Assembly (NCBI RefSeq): GCF_008364625.2
Contig: NZ_CP126604.1
Span: 868,001 to 932,000 of the forward strand
Direction of reading: 5' to 3'
Length of the DNA stretch: 64,000 nucleotides
Source: Enterobacter dykesii
Lineage (GTDB): Bacteria > Pseudomonadota > Gammaproteobacteria > Enterobacterales > Enterobacteriaceae
Shown: positions 44,006-55,045 of the stretch, piece by piece
Position numbering within the stretch: the stretch's first letter is position 1
How the letters are laid out: each line of letters opens with the position of its first letter
The notes under the pieces: model-generated
The model's database searches: none
What the model was told of the DNA's origin: nothing
Seen by the model: the letters and a program-made list of their open reading frames with translations, nothing else
Translations under genes and position numbers: made by a program

Positions 44006-45706
44006 TTAAAGGTGCGCCTCAATATACCGCTGGTAGCGGTTCGCCTTCAGGTAACACAAATCCACCAGCACCAGCCCATCAACGCAGTTGTTAAACGCCG
44101 GGTCGCTGCCGAAATCAATAAACTGCACGCCGCCGGGCTCGCAAAGCTCGGAATATTGCTTGTAGAGCGGCGGAATGCCGCAGCCCAGATTGCCGAGCAG
44201 GGATTTCAGCTTTGTCAGGTCGTCTACGTAATCCACGCCGCCAAACTGCGCCAGCACGTCCGGCAGGGACGCGGGATACGGCTGGCGCGAGGCGGCTAGC
44301 GGATGCGTCGCCGGGAACCACAGACGGTAAAAGGCCACTAGCAGATCCCGCGCGGCTGGCGGTAACCCCCCGGAAATTGAGACCGGGCCAAACAGGTAAC
44401 GATAGTTCGGATAACGCGCCAGGTAAGCCCCAATGCCGGACCATAAATAGTCCAGGCCGCGGCGTCCCCAGTAGCGCGGCTGAATAAAGCTGCGCCCCAG
44501 CTCAATGCCGTGCTCCAGCACGTCCTGCATTTTGTCGTCGTAGTGGAACAGGCTATAGCTGTACAACCCTTCCAGACCGCGACGTTCAACCTGTCTGGCG
44601 GTCGGCATAAAGCGATACGCGCCGACGATCTCCAGATCCTCATCATCCCACAGGATCAGGTGCAGATAATCATCGTCGTAGCAGTCGGTGTCCCGGCGCT
44701 TGCCGCTCCCTTCCTCCACCGCGCGAAAGGCAATCTCGCGCAGGCGGCCCAGCTCGCGCAGTAGCGGGGCGTCTTCCTGACCGTTGCGCTGCCAAAGATA
44801 GATGGTTTTACCGTCGCTGGTATTGCCCAGACATTCGGCCTGCGCCAGCGCGCGTTTCAGGGTGGCCCGGTCTTCCGGACGGGCAATCGCGCACTGGGTT
44901 TTAAAGACGCCGGGCACTCCCTTGCCAAGACGCATCACGTGCTGACGGCACTGCTCGGCCATCTCACGCGACGAAAGGGTGGCGCTGTGCCAGTGATGCC
45001 ACGCAATCTGCTGGCCGATTTTAATCGGCAGCTGGCTGTGGCGGCGGCGGAACATCTGCTGCATCAATAACAGCATCGACAGCGTCGGGGAGACCAGCGT
45101 ACTGGCATAAAAGAGCAGGCTGTTATGCGCCTGAATATGCACCGGCAGCAGCGGGGCGCGCAGCTTGCTGGCGAGTTTGATAAAGCCGGAGTGCCATTTT
45201 TTATCGCGAATGCCTTTACGCGTGGGGCGGGAAACTTCTCCGGCCGGGAAGAAGATCAGCACGCCTGCGTTTTGCAGATGCTGTTCCATCTGAACCAGGG
45301 ACGATTTCGCCGTCCTGCCGCCCATATTGTCCACCGGAATAAACAGCGAGCTGAGGGGCTCAAGGTGAGTCAGCATCCGGTTGGTCACGACTTTAACATC
45401 GCGACGCACGCGGGAGACGGCGTACATCAGCGCCAGCCCGTCCAGCGTACCCGTCGGGTGGTTGGCAATAATGACCAGCGGGCCATGTTCGGGGATTTGT
45501 TCGAGATCGCGGGCGGAAACGGTGCAGAGAATATCAAGGTGTTCCAGAACTTGCTCCACCATATCCAGCCCTTTCAGGTGGCGGTGGGCTGCGGCAAATT
45601 GCTGAAATTCGTCTTCGTAAAACAGTCTTTTTAACAGACTTTTTTGCCAGGGTGCAGGCCTCGCCTGAGGCCAAAGATCGTCGAGAACGCTATCGAGGCT
45701 AAACAT
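44006..45706 (-). CDS. PlsC-like acyltransferase fused to a GNAT-like domain
   Basis: This 566-residue protein has an N-terminal PlsC acyltransferase (HPTGTLDGLALMY as the HxxxxD-like motif, then IFFPAGEVSRP, about 85-170). A C-terminal domain resembles OlsB/acyl-homoserine-lactone synthase GNAT folds (about 300-480: WQRNGQ, LREIAFRAVEEGSGKRRDTD, LEIVGAYRF, YWGRRGLDYLW). Such two-domain proteins make acylated amino acids (ornithine lipid type) in some bacteria; the substrate is not known here. The RBS is GGAGTAACC before ATG. Confidence 0.82.
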   Translation of the reverse strand: MFSLDSVLDDLWPQARPAPWQKSLLKRLFYEDEFQQFAAAHRHLKGLDMVEQVLEHLDILCTVSARDLEQIPEHGPLVIIANHPTGTLDGLALMYAVSRVRRDVKVVTNRMLTHLEPLSSLFIPVDNMGGRTAKSSLVQMEQHLQNAGVLIFFPAGEVSRPTRKGIRDKKWHSGFIKLASKLRAPLLPVHIQAHNSLLFYASTLVSPTLSMLLLMQQMFRRRHSQLPIKIGQQIAWHHWHSATLSSREMAEQCRQHVMRLGKGVPGVFKTQCAIARPEDRATLKRALAQAECLGNTSDGKTIYLWQRNGQEDAPLLRELGRLREIAFRAVEEGSGKRRDTDCYDDDYLHLILWDDEDLEIVGAYRFMPTARQVERRGLEGLYSYSLFHYDDKMQDVLEHGIELGRSFIQPRYWGRRGLDYLWSGIGAYLARYPNYRYLFGPVSISGGLPPAARDLLVAFYRLWFPATHPLAASRQPYPASLPDVLAQFGGVDYVDDLTKLKSLLGNLGCGIPPLYKQYSELCEPGGVQFIDFGSDPAFNNCVDGLVLVDLCYLKANRYQRYIEAHL

Positions 45707-45778
45707 GGTTACTCCTCCTGCCGTCTTGCGAAGACAGTAGAAGGAGCAGATGTCGGTTGTATTGCAGTTTGGTGAAGA

Positions 45779-46753
45779 TTAGCGGAGGATTTTTTTCTCA
45801 GCCAGATCCAGCGCGAAGTAGCTGAAGATCAGATCCGCGCCTGCGCGTTTGATGGCGCCGAGGCTTTCGAGGACCACTTTCTCTTCGTCAATCGCACCGG
45901 CTAGCGCGGCGAATTTGATCATTGCGTACTCGCCGCTGACCTGGTAAGCGCCCAATGGCAGCTCGGTGCGCTCGCGAATGTCGCGCAGGATATCAAGATA
46001 CGCACCAGCCGGTTTCACCATCAGGCAGTCTGCACCCTGGGCTTCATCAAGCAGGGATTCACGAATCGCTTCCCGACGGTTAAGCGGGTTCATCTGATAG
46101 GTTTTACGATCGCCCTTCAGCGCTGTGCCCGCAGCTTCACGGAACGGGCCGTAGAAGGAGGAGGCAAATTTGGTGGAGTAAGACATGATGGCGGTGTCGG
46201 TAAAGCCCGCCGCGTCCAGCGCCTGACGGATCGCCTGAACCTGTCCGTCCATTGCGGCAGAGGGCGCGATGAAGTCCGCACCCGCAGCGGCAGCCACAAC
46301 CGCCTGCTTGCCGAGGTTAAGCAGGGTAGCATCGTTATCCACGCCGTGATCGCACAGCACGCCGCAGTGGCCGTGAGAGGTGTATTCGCAGAAGCAGGTA
46401 TCTGACATTACCACCATTTCCGGCACGGTCTCTTTGCAGATGCGGGACATGCGGGCGACGAGGCCATCTTCTTTCCACGCGTCGCTGCCGGTGGCATCGG
46501 TATGGTGAGAGATGCCGAAGGTCATCACCGAGCGGATCCCCGCGTTGGCGATACGTTCGATCTCACGCGCCAGATATTTCTCCGGAATGCGCATTACGCC
46601 CGGCATGGCTTCGATGGCTTTGTAGTCATCGATCTCTTCTTCGACAAAAATCGGCAACACCAGATCGTTTAAGGTCAGGGTTGTCTCTTCAAACATAGCG
46701 CGCAGTGCAGGTGACTTGCGCAGGCGGCGGGGACGTGCAATTAAATCGGTCAT
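45779..46753 (-). CDS. hemB: Porphobilinogen synthase HemB
   Basis: This 324-residue enzyme condenses two 5-aminolevulinate molecules to porphobilinogen in haem synthesis. The zinc-binding cysteines lie in [16 protein letters not shown], and Schiff-base lysines in MSYSTKFAS and LMVKPAGAY. The start at 46753 ([18 protein letters not shown]) follows E. coli HemB; the longer ORF to 46798 is not conserved. It is monocistronic. Confidence 0.97.
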   Translation of the reverse strand: MTDLIARPRRLRKSPALRAMFEETTLTLNDLVLPIFVEEEIDDYKAIEAMPGVMRIPEKYLAREIERIANAGIRSVMTFGISHHTDATGSDAWKEDGLVARMSRICKETVPEMVVMSDTCFCEYTSHGHCGVLCDHGVDNDATLLNLGKQAVVAAAAGADFIAPSAAMDGQVQAIRQALDAAGFTDTAIMSYSTKFASSFYGPFREAAGTALKGDRKTYQMNPLNRREAIRESLLDEAQGADCLMVKPAGAYLDILRDIRERTELPLGAYQVSGEYAMIKFAALAGAIDEEKVVLESLGAIKRAGADLIFSYFALDLAEKKILR

Positions 46754-47203
46754 GGAATGCCTGATGTTTGTGGAACAAAGAAGGCTAGTGTACCGCAAAG
46801 TGAAGCCAGGTGTTTTACTAAAGTGGGCATTTTGTTTTTGCGAAATGCGGCAGATCGGGTTTCATATCATCAGTATATAATACCGTTCAGGATATTATTG
46901 AAAGGAGGTGAGATATTCGTGTTGTTTCTATATTAATGGGTATGCATCATTAAAAATGATTTATTATTTGTTATTATATGTTTTGCATTGGTGTACCTGT
47001 ATTTTAACTTTTTGTTTTTATAATATTAATCTCGAGTGACCCATGCGTTTGTCGCTTTTGAAGTGTTATTAGTCTGAATACGGACTTAATGGAAACATTC
47101 ATTGAACCTTTTTCAAATGAAACTGCATAATTCCCTCCGCAATTAGATGTTGCAAATTCAATGATGGACAAACTTGCTTACGTCCCTGAGGAGGGATGAC
47201 CCA
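46754..47203. other. Intergenic region upstream of the autotransporter
   Basis: About 450 bp, AT-rich in the middle, with the hemB promoter to one side and the autotransporter promoter to the other. No small RNA or repeat was recognised. Long AT runs suggest silencing by H-NS; that is inference. Confidence 0.45.
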
Positions 47204-49978
47204 ATGCAAACATGGAAAAAGAAACTCGTTGTATCTCAACTTGCATTAGCCTGCACACTGGCTATCGCTTCTCAGGCCAATGCGAAGGATATTTCCGGTA
47301 CGACCTATAATACATTCGGATACGATAATACCGCTTCCACTCCCTGGTATTATGGCTATGCCGATTGGGATTACTCAGACGCGACACACGACGGTGATAT
47401 TTATCCGGTGATTAATAAAAGCACCGTGAATGGCGTTATTTCAACATACTATCTGGATGATGGCATCAATGGCCGGGCAAATGCGTTAAGTATTTCCAAC
47501 AGTACTATTAATGGCATGATTACCTCGGAGTGTATGACTTCCTCGTGTGCGGACGGTCTGGATACCGATGGCACCAACCATTCTCAATACGATCGTTTTA
47601 GCCTGACCGTTGATAATTCCACCATTAACGATACCTATGAGCATTATGCGTATGACGTCGTGAATGGGGAAAATACGGAAAGACACTATCTGGACACGTA
47701 TAATCTGGGTAATGCGATTACCCTGGATGTGGAGTCCGATATTGTTATCCAGAATAATTCCCACATTGCCGGTATTACCCTGACGCAGGGGTATCAGGAA
47801 CTGGATAACACTCCTTACGACGGTATTGAAGGCGTAGCCAACAGCAGCAAAGTATTTACAGACACGCTGGTGGTGAAAGACTCCGTTCTGACCTCAGGCG
47901 CATACAGCGATCTGGGGACCAGTGGGTTCTACGGTCAAACCGCGAAGCCTGGCGACTACGGTGAAACGAATGCCACGGCAGCGGATGATGCGGCGCTGAT
48001 CGTTGCTGCTAGCGCGTCTGATAACGCGATGCAGACCACTGCCACGTTCGATCACTCCACCGTTACTGGCGATATTCTTTTCTCCAGCACCTTCGACAAC
48101 AACTTCTATCCGAACGGCGATCCGGCAACCGATACCACCGACGATGGCATCTATAACCCAACCACCAACGGCTGGGATGGCACCGATAAGCTGGATGTAA
48201 CTCTCACCAACGGCAGCAAATGGGTCGGCGCAGCGCAGTCCAGCGTCGAGGCTATCGGCACTGCGCAAATGTATGGCCAGGGCTACAGCAACGTAGACTG
48301 GAGCACTCTATCCCCTAACAGCATTTGGCCGGACTCCACCTATGACAGCAACGGACACGTTACGGGTGAAGCGGTATATCAGAGCGGGCTGTTTAACATC
48401 GCGCTGGATAACGGCTCAGAGTGGGATACCCGCAAGCTTTCTAATATCGACACGCTGACGGTAAACAACCAGTCTCAGGTTAACGTTGAAGACTCTGGTC
48501 TGCTGGCGGACTCCATCACCCTGACTAATGCTTCATCAATGAATATTGGGGACAGCGGTGGCGTGGCGACCGACCATCTGTATCTCGACAGCTATAGCCG
48601 TGCGGCACTGACGGAAGAAACGGCCGAACTGTATGCCAACACCATCACCGTGGATAACGGTGCTGAGCTGGCGCTGGGGCTGGGTCAGGTTGATACGCAT
48701 AATCTGGAACTGACCGATGGCGGGGTGCTTAACGTTGCCAGCCGTGATTACGTCCTGAACAGCGATCTGAACAACGCACGCTATATCACTAACGATAAGT
48801 ACAATGCCGACTACGACTACGGTGTTGTGGCGATGAACTCAGATGGCCATCTGTCAGTAAACGGTGACGTGGCAGGTAACTACCAGGTACGCATCGACGA
48901 TGCGACCGGTGCAGGTTCCGTTGCTGATTACAAAAACAAAGAGATTATTCGCGTCTATGACAATAACTCGGATACCACTGCCAGCTTTACTGCCGCAAAC
49001 AAAGCGGATTTAGGTGCTTACACCTATCAGGCACAGCAGCAGGGTGATGCCGTTGTCCTTCAGCAGAAAGAGTTGACCGACTCTGCGAATATGGCGCTGA
49101 GCATCCCATCAGCCAATACCAATATCTGGAATCTGCAGCAGGATTCCGTTGGCACGCGTCTGACCAACAGCCGTCACGGTCTGGCGGATAACGGCGGGGC
49201 GTGGGTGAGCTACTTCGGCGGCAACTTCGACGGTGACAATGGCGTTATCAGCTACGACCAGGACTTGAGCGGTATTATGGTGGGTCTGGATACCCAGATT
49301 GACGGTAATAATGCGAAGTGGATCGTCGGTGGGGCGGCAGGTTTCGCGAAAGGTGATATCAGCGATCGTACCGGTCAGGTCGATCAGGATAGTCAGACGG
49401 CGATGATCTACGCGTCTGCGAAGTTCATGAACGATCTGTTCCTCGACAGCTCCCTGAGCTACACCCGCTTCAACAGCGATCTCTCCGCTAACATGAGCAA
49501 CGGTCAGTATGTTGACGGCAATACCACTAATGATGCTGTTGGTTTTGGGCTGAAGCTGGGCTATGACTGGAAACCAAACCTCTCTGGCTACGTTACGCCA
49601 TATGCAGCCGTATCTGGCCTGTTCCAGTCTGGTGATGATTATCGTCTGAGCAATGACATGCGCATGGATGGGCAATCTTACGATAGCCTGCGTTATGAAC
49701 TCGGTGTTGATACGGGTTACACCTTCAACTACGGCGGCGAACAGGCCCTGACGCCTTACTTCAAACTGGCCTACGTCTATGACGATGCCGATAACAATGC
49801 CGATATTAACGGTGACAGCATTGATAACGGCGTGAAAGGTTCCGCTGTTCGCGTTGGGCTGGGCACCCAGTTCAGCTTCACGAAGAACTTCAGCGCTTAC
49901 ACGGATGCCACTTATCTGGGCGGCGGTGACGTTGACCAGAACTGGGGCGCAAATCTGGGTGTGAAATATACCTGGTAA
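47204..49978 (+). CDS. Autotransporter with C-terminal beta-barrel
   Basis: This 924-residue protein starts with a signal peptide (QLALACTLAIASQANA) and has a long beta-helix-like passenger rich in Asn, Asp, Thr and Gly. The C-terminal barrel occupies about 650-924 (MVGLDTQIDGNNAKWIVGGA, ending VKYTW). It is type V secreted and surface-exposed. ATG at 47204 is chosen (GAGGAGGGAT upstream) over 47174. In E. coli K-12 the corresponding yaiT locus is disrupted, whereas here the reading frame is open throughout. Adhesin or biofilm function is likely but not shown by the sequence. Confidence 0.9.
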   Translation: MQTWKKKLVVSQLALACTLAIASQANAKDISGTTYNTFGYDNTASTPWYYGYADWDYSDATHDGDIYPVINKSTVNGVISTYYLDDGINGRANALSISNSTINGMITSECMTSSCADGLDTDGTNHSQYDRFSLTVDNSTINDTYEHYAYDVVNGENTERHYLDTYNLGNAITLDVESDIVIQNNSHIAGITLTQGYQELDNTPYDGIEGVANSSKVFTDTLVVKDSVLTSGAYSDLGTSGFYGQTAKPGDYGETNATAADDAALIVAASASDNAMQTTATFDHSTVTGDILFSSTFDNNFYPNGDPATDTTDDGIYNPTTNGWDGTDKLDVTLTNGSKWVGAAQSSVEAIGTAQMYGQGYSNVDWSTLSPNSIWPDSTYDSNGHVTGEAVYQSGLFNIALDNGSEWDTRKLSNIDTLTVNNQSQVNVEDSGLLADSITLTNASSMNIGDSGGVATDHLYLDSYSRAALTEETAELYANTITVDNGAELALGLGQVDTHNLELTDGGVLNVASRDYVLNSDLNNARYITNDKYNADYDYGVVAMNSDGHLSVNGDVAGNYQVRIDDATGAGSVADYKNKEIIRVYDNNSDTTASFTAANKADLGAYTYQAQQQGDAVVLQQKELTDSANMALSIPSANTNIWNLQQDSVGTRLTNSRHGLADNGGAWVSYFGGNFDGDNGVISYDQDLSGIMVGLDTQIDGNNAKWIVGGAAGFAKGDISDRTGQVDQDSQTAMIYASAKFMNDLFLDSSLSYTRFNSDLSANMSNGQYVDGNTTNDAVGFGLKLGYDWKPNLSGYVTPYAAVSGLFQSGDDYRLSNDMRMDGQSYDSLRYELGVDTGYTFNYGGEQALTPYFKLAYVYDDADNNADINGDSIDNGVKGSAVRVGLGTQFSFTKNFSAYTDATYLGGGDVDQNWGANLGVKYTW

Positions 49979-49989
49979 TGAATAAAAGC

Positions 49990-50017
49990 GGGGGAGTAGT
50001 TATCTCCCCCACTTTTT
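49990..50017 (+). terminator. Terminator after the autotransporter gene
   Basis: GGGGGAG and CTCCCCC form a perfect 7-bp stem followed by ACTTTTT. Confidence 0.9.
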
Positions 50018-50072
50018 ATAGAAGTAATAAAAATAATATTGAACCGACAAATACGGATGTCTTGAGGTCTGC

Positions 50073-50696
50073 ATGAACGTTAATGCGAAACCGCTTTCTG
50101 AATTACGCCGGCTCGAACAGTATTTAACAGCGGCCAGTACCCCTTTTACATGTGCGCCCCAGCAATTAATTACGTCAGGCGAATGGAATGAGCCTTGTAC
50201 GATCGTATTACAAACCGGTGTTATTGAGGTTTATCGTTCTTCTGATGAGCTTTTGGTAGGGATTGCGACAGCCCCTTTTATTTTCGGTCTGTCTACGGTG
50301 ATGATTAATCACTCTCAGGAATACAGGGTGATGGCTAAAACGGTCTGTACCGGTTTTTATTTGCCCACGGAAACCACCCGTCAGCTCATCCAGCAGTATT
50401 CACTCTGGAAAGAGGCCTTCTGCTGGTTATCCTGGATAAATTACATTCTTGAGAAACGCGATAAGCAGCTGGTTGGAAATAACTCCTATCACCAGATCCG
50501 CTCGATGCTGTTGAATATGGCGGAATGGGATGAAACGCTGCGTTCAAAAATCGGTGTGATGAATCATATTCAACAAAGCACACGAATTTCACGTTCCGTT
50601 GTTGCCGAAGTTCTTGCCGCTCTGAGGCAAGGAAACTATATCAATATGAGCCGGGGCAAGCTGGTCAGCATTAACCGCTTGCCCACGGAATATTAA
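50073..50696 (+). CDS. iprA: Regulator IprA (YaiV)
   Basis: This 207-residue protein has an N-terminal cNMP-binding-like domain and a C-terminal winged helix (IQQSTRISRSVVAEVLAALR, then GNYINMSRGKLVSI). IprA was named for inhibiting hydrogen peroxide resistance in Salmonella and E. coli. The neighbours (ampH, autotransporter) match E. coli yaiV. It is convergent with ampH, with a gap of 2 bp. A paralogue lies at 27463-28092. Confidence 0.9.
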   Translation: MNVNAKPLSELRRLEQYLTAASTPFTCAPQQLITSGEWNEPCTIVLQTGVIEVYRSSDELLVGIATAPFIFGLSTVMINHSQEYRVMAKTVCTGFYLPTETTRQLIQQYSLWKEAFCWLSWINYILEKRDKQLVGNNSYHQIRSMLLNMAEWDETLRSKIGVMNHIQQSTRISRSVVAEVLAALRQGNYINMSRGKLVSINRLPTEY

Positions 50697-50698
50697 AT

Positions 50699-51859
50699 TT
50701 AGTTAGATGCGGTGAGCACCTGGGCCTTATTGGCGCTCAGTTCTGCCACCAGGTTATTAATCCCGTCACTCATATTGACGAAACGCGTATGCGGGGAGCG
50801 GGTGACCACCACAAACGCGCCGACGTTTGACTGCGGGATCATGGCCATATAGGTGATGAATCCGCCGCCGCCGCCGGTTTTCTGAATAATACCCGGACGG
50901 CCATTTTTCGGCGCCATATAGACCCAGCCCAGGCCGAGCGCATCGGCTTTACCCGGCACGTCCATCCCGATGACGCGGTGCAGTTGAGTACGCTGATAAA
51001 TCAGGGTCTGCATGCGATCGGCCTGGCTGGTGCGAGCGTAGAAATCTGAGGAGAGGAACTGCTGCATCCAGCGCATCATGTCGCCAGGCGTGGAATAGAC
51101 CCCGCCGCTGCCCACGGCCGCGAGCGTGTTATTGCAGGGGCTGGCGCCTTTCTCCGCCACCATCAGGCGACGGCACTGATCCGGGGATGGGGTAAAGGTA
51201 GTGTCTTTCATACCCAGCGGACGGGTTATCTGCTCTTCAAACAGCTGCGTGTAGGGTTTGCCAGCCGCCGTTGAAAGGGCGTCCGCCAGCAGGTCAAAGG
51301 CCAGGTTTGAATAAGAGGCCTGCGAACCCGGAGCCGCCTTCAGCGTGGCGGTACTCAGGTAGCTCCAGCGCTGTTCGCGCGTAGGCCAGACAAATACGTC
51401 ACGGTGCGCTGCCCCGCCTGGCTGCTCACGCGGCAGGGCGCTGGTGTGAGTGGCAAGATTCACAAGCCGAATCGGCGTACCCTGCCAGGTTGGAACCCGG
51501 GCGCCTGGAGGCGCGTATTTGCTGAGCGGGTCGTCGAGTTTCACCACGCCCTGGTCGAGCAGTTTCACCAGCATTTCGCTGGTCATCAGCTTGGTTAAGG
51601 ACGCGATGCGGATAACGGAATCCAGCTGCGGGTGAACGTTATTTCCTGGTCGCGTTTCGCCAAAGCTGCGGAACACACGCTGGTTGCCGTCGATGACGAC
51701 CATCGCCATCCCGGTCGCGCCGCTGCCGTAATAGATAAGGTTCGCGTAGCGATCGGCAATATCTGAAGCTAAAACGGGCGCCGTCAGCGGTTGGGCTGCC
51801 TGGGCGGTAGAAAAGCTCACCGCACACAGCGCGGCAAAAGAGAGCAGACAACGTTTCAA
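50699..51859 (-). CDS. ampH: AmpH peptidase (D-alanyl-D-alanine carboxypeptidase/endopeptidase)
   Basis: This 386-residue penicillin-binding peptidase of the class C beta-lactamase fold acts in the periplasm on peptidoglycan. A signal sequence (LKRCLLSFAALCAVSFSTAQ) precedes the catalytic serine in SLTKL (SxxK) and tyrosine motif YSN. The TTG at 51859 is chosen as start because it matches the E. coli N-terminus (MKRSLL) and gives a correct signal peptide; the upstream ATG at 52006 would add 49 nonconserved residues. Confidence 0.93.
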   Translation of the reverse strand: MKRCLLSFAALCAVSFSTAQAAQPLTAPVLASDIADRYANLIYYGSGATGMAMVVIDGNQRVFRSFGETRPGNNVHPQLDSVIRIASLTKLMTSEMLVKLLDQGVVKLDDPLSKYAPPGARVPTWQGTPIRLVNLATHTSALPREQPGGAAHRDVFVWPTREQRWSYLSTATLKAAPGSQASYSNLAFDLLADALSTAAGKPYTQLFEEQITRPLGMKDTTFTPSPDQCRRLMVAEKGASPCNNTLAAVGSGGVYSTPGDMMRWMQQFLSSDFYARTSQADRMQTLIYQRTQLHRVIGMDVPGKADALGLGWVYMAPKNGRPGIIQKTGGGGGFITYMAMIPQSNVGAFVVVTRSPHTRFVNMSDGINNLVAELSANKAQVLTASN

Positions 51860-52063
51860 CGAAAAGCATCCATGAAGTGTATGAGGAAAGTAATGGGTAT
51901 TTATACTACTAAACGGTACCGCGCAATGCCCCGAATTGCATAACGATAGCGAGAAAAACGTAACCATGGGTAAATATGAACAATTTACTGACGAGCCATC
52001 TCCCATTTTGTGACATCGGGCTTATGATAGGCACCAGTGTCACTCAATCTTACGGAGAACGGT

Positions 52064-52597
52064 ATGTCTGAGAAGCGTGTGGTTATGGTTGTCGATATGC
52101 AGAACGGGGTATTTGAAACCCCTCGTCATCAGCGCGAAAAGTGTGTCTCTCTGATCAACCAGCTTACGCAGGCAGCCGACAAGGTGATTTTTATTCAGCA
52201 TACCGAGGCCGGGGGGCTGGAAGAGGGAAGTGAAGGCTTTGCGTTACTGCCTGAACTCCATCAGCCTGCTGACGCGCTTTACGTCACAAAAACCGCCTGT
52301 GATGCCTTCTATAACACCGCGCTTGAGGCGCTGCTGCGTGAGCAGGGCATTCGCGAGTTTGTCATCTGCGGCTGCGCCACCGATTACTGCGTTGACGCGA
52401 CGATAAAGAACGGCGTCAGCCGGGGTTATCACATCACCGTGGCGGAAGATGCCCATACCACATCCAACCGCCCGGCTGCTGAAGCACAGATCCTGATTAA
52501 CCATCACAACGACGTCTGGCGTAACTTCATCGCGCCGGCGAATCCTCTCGCGGTGAAATGCACCGAAACAATTCTCGAAAACTGGAAAGCGAACTAA
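52064..52597 (+). CDS. Cysteine hydrolase (isochorismatase family)
   Basis: This 177-residue enzyme has an alpha/beta hydrolase fold of isochorismatase type. Catalytic D-K-C are visible as VVDMQNGVF (D), YVTKTACDAF (K) and VICGCATDYCVDAT (C). The substrate is probably an amide such as a nicotinamide-like compound, unknown here. ATG at 52064 with RBS GGAG is chosen over the ATG at 52037. It sits between ampH (divergent) and sbmA. Confidence 0.88.
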   Translation: MSEKRVVMVVDMQNGVFETPRHQREKCVSLINQLTQAADKVIFIQHTEAGGLEEGSEGFALLPELHQPADALYVTKTACDAFYNTALEALLREQGIREFVICGCATDYCVDATIKNGVSRGYHITVAEDAHTTSNRPAAEAQILINHHNDVWRNFIAPANPLAVKCTETILENWKAN

Positions 52598-52712
52598 TAA
52601 TCAACCCTCGGGTCTGACCTTTTTGCCTGAGTCGGGAGGCTGGCCTGGGCACGTTTTTCGTGTGGTAACGTGTTGTGCACAGCAACAGCCATAACAACAA
52701 GAAGGAAGCATT

Positions 52713-53933
52713 ATGTTTAAGTCTTTTTTCCCAAAGCCGGGGCCTTTTTTCCTGTCGGCATTTATTTGGGCACTCATCGCCGTCATTTTCTGGCAGGCGG
52801 GCGGCGGCGCATGGCTGATGCGCATCACGGGGGCAACGGGCGAGGTGCCGATTAGCGCGGCGCGCTTCTGGTCGCTCAGCTACCTGCTGTTTTACGCCTA
52901 CTACATGGTATGCGTGGGGCTATTTGCCCTGTTCTGGTTTATGTATTCTCCGCACCGCTGGCAGTACTGGTCAATTCTTGGCACATCGCTGATTATCTTT
53001 GTCACCTGGTTTCTCGTGGAGGTGGGCGTGGCGGTTAACGCCTGGTATGCGCCGTTCTACGATCTGATCCAGACCGCGCTGAGCTCGCCGCATAAGGTGA
53101 CCATCAACCAGTTCTACCATGAAGTTGGGATCTTCCTCGGTATCGCCTTGATTGCGGTGATCATCGGCGTGATGAACAACTTCTTCGTCAGCCACTACGT
53201 TTTCCGCTGGCGTACCGCGATGAACGAACATTACATGGCGCACTGGCAGCACCTGCGCCATATCGAAGGCGCCGCGCAGCGTGTGCAGGAAGACACCATG
53301 CGTTTTGCCTCCACCCTTGAAGACATGGGCGTAAGCTTTATCAACGCCATCATGACGCTGATCGCCTTCCTGCCCGTGCTGGTAACGCTCTCTGCGCATG
53401 TGCCGGATCTGCCGATTGTTGGTCATCTTCCGTATGGTCTGGTGATTGCCGCGATCGTCTGGTCGCTGATGGGTACGGGCCTGTTGGCGGTGGTGGGGAT
53501 CAAACTGCCGGGTCTGGAGTTTAAAAATCAACGCGTGGAAGCCGCTTACCGTAAAGAGCTGGTTTACGGTGAAGATGATGCCAACCGCGCCTCGCCGCCT
53601 ACCGTCCGCGAGCTGTTTGGCGCCGTACGTCGTAACTACTTCCGACTCTACTTCCACTATATGTATTTCAACATCGCGCGTATCTTATATCTTCAGGTGG
53701 ATAACGTTTTCGGTTTGTTCCTGCTGTTCCCGTCGATTGTTGCGGGTACGATTACGCTCGGTCTGATGACGCAGATCACCAACGTTTTCGGTCAGGTTCG
53801 CGGGTCGTTCCAGTACCTGATCAGCTCCTGGACCACCCTGGTAGAACTGATGTCTATCTATAAACGTTTACGCAGCTTTGAAAGTGAGCTGGACGATCGT
53901 GACCTGCAGGAAGTCACCAACACATTTAGCTAA
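52713..53933 (+). CDS. sbmA: Peptide antibiotic transporter SbmA
   Basis: This 406-residue inner-membrane protein of the SbmA/BacA family imports microcins and proline-rich peptides with proton motive force. Several transmembrane segments are visible, and the conserved [14 protein letters not shown] loop and C-terminal [20 protein letters not shown] helix are present. RBS AAGGAAGC before ATG. yaiW follows 14 bp downstream, probably in one operon, as in E. coli. Confidence 0.96.
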   Translation: MFKSFFPKPGPFFLSAFIWALIAVIFWQAGGGAWLMRITGATGEVPISAARFWSLSYLLFYAYYMVCVGLFALFWFMYSPHRWQYWSILGTSLIIFVTWFLVEVGVAVNAWYAPFYDLIQTALSSPHKVTINQFYHEVGIFLGIALIAVIIGVMNNFFVSHYVFRWRTAMNEHYMAHWQHLRHIEGAAQRVQEDTMRFASTLEDMGVSFINAIMTLIAFLPVLVTLSAHVPDLPIVGHLPYGLVIAAIVWSLMGTGLLAVVGIKLPGLEFKNQRVEAAYRKELVYGEDDANRASPPTVRELFGAVRRNYFRLYFHYMYFNIARILYLQVDNVFGLFLLFPSIVAGTITLGLMTQITNVFGQVRGSFQYLISSWTTLVELMSIYKRLRSFESELDDRDLQEVTNTFS

Positions 53934-53947
53934 TACAGGAAGTTGCT

Positions 53948-55045
53948 ATGTCTTTTGCCGTACCGCGCGCGTTACCGTTGTCCTTGCTGGCCGCTTTTGT
54001 GCTGGCAGGCTGTGCCGAAAAAGGGGCTGCTCCGCTCAAAAAGGGGGAGAAGCCCGTCGATGTGGCGAGCGTTGTGCGGCAGAAAATGCCCGCCAGCGTA
54101 AAGGATCGCAATGCGTGGGCAGATGCGCTGGCAAAAACCTTTGAAAGCCAAAAGATTGCGCCGACCGAGGAGAACATCTGCTCGGTGCTGGCGGTGGCGC
54201 AGCAGGAGTCGATGTACCAGTCAGACCCGGTTGTGCCGGGGCTGAATAAAATCGCCTGGAAAGAGATCGACCGCCGCGCGGAGTCCATGCATATCCCGGT
54301 GTTCCTGGTGCATACCGCGCTTAAAATCACCTCGCCGAACGGCAAAACCTACAGCGAACGGCTGGACGCGGTGAAAACCGAAAAACAGCTTAGCGCCATC
54401 TTTGATGATTTCATCAGTATGGTCCCGATGGGGCAGAAGCTGTTTGGCTCACTGAACCCGGTCCACACCGGTGGCCCGATGCAGGTGAGCATTGCGTTCG
54501 CGGAGAAGCATACCGACGGCTACCCGTGGAAAATCGACGGTACGGTGCGTCAGGAGGTCTTCTCCCTGCGCGGCGGACTGTGGTTCGGCACGTATCATCT
54601 GCTGAACTATCCGGCGAACTACAATGAGCCGCTGTACCGCTTTGCCGACTTTAACGCGGGCTGGTATGCCAGCCGTAATGCGGCATTCCAGAGTGCGGTC
54701 AGCCGCGCAAGCGGCGTTAAGCTGGCGCTGGACGGCGATCTCATCGCTTACGGCAGCAGCGAGGCGGGAAGCACCGAGCGGGCGATACGGAAATTATCGA
54801 CAGCGCTTGATATGAGCAACAGCGACATTCGCCGTCAGCTTGAGAAAGGCGACAGCCTGGCCTTTGAGAAAACGGATCTGTACAGGAAGGTGTTTACGCT
54901 TGCGGAGCAGAAAAGCGGGAAAACGTTACCGAGGGCTATCCTGCCGGGCATTCAGCTGGAGAGCCCGAAGATCACGCGTAACCTGACCACTGCATGGTTC
55001 GCAAAACGCGTGGACGATCGCCGGGCGCGCTGTATGGGGCTTTAA
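53948..55045 (+). CDS. yaiW: Lipoprotein YaiW
   Basis: This 365-residue outer-membrane surface lipoprotein has a lipobox LAGC (residues about 19-22, after [14 protein letters not shown]). It belongs to DUF1615. In E. coli it works with SbmA in uptake of proline-rich peptides. RBS ACAGGAAG before ATG. Its stop overlaps the convergent yaiY end by 4 nt. Confidence 0.94.
   Translation: MSFAVPRALPLSLLAAFVLAGCAEKGAAPLKKGEKPVDVASVVRQKMPASVKDRNAWADALAKTFESQKIAPTEENICSVLAVAQQESMYQSDPVVPGLNKIAWKEIDRRAESMHIPVFLVHTALKITSPNGKTYSERLDAVKTEKQLSAIFDDFISMVPMGQKLFGSLNPVHTGGPMQVSIAFAEKHTDGYPWKIDGTVRQEVFSLRGGLWFGTYHLLNYPANYNEPLYRFADFNAGWYASRNAAFQSAVSRASGVKLALDGDLIAYGSSEAGSTERAIRKLSTALDMSNSDIRRQLEKGDSLAFEKTDLYRKVFTLAEQKSGKTLPRAILPGIQLESPKITRNLTTAWFAKRVDDRRARCMGL

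Noticed and set aside
52971..53657. 228-codon open frame opposite sbmA
   Set aside because: Shadow of sbmA; no RBS or family features.
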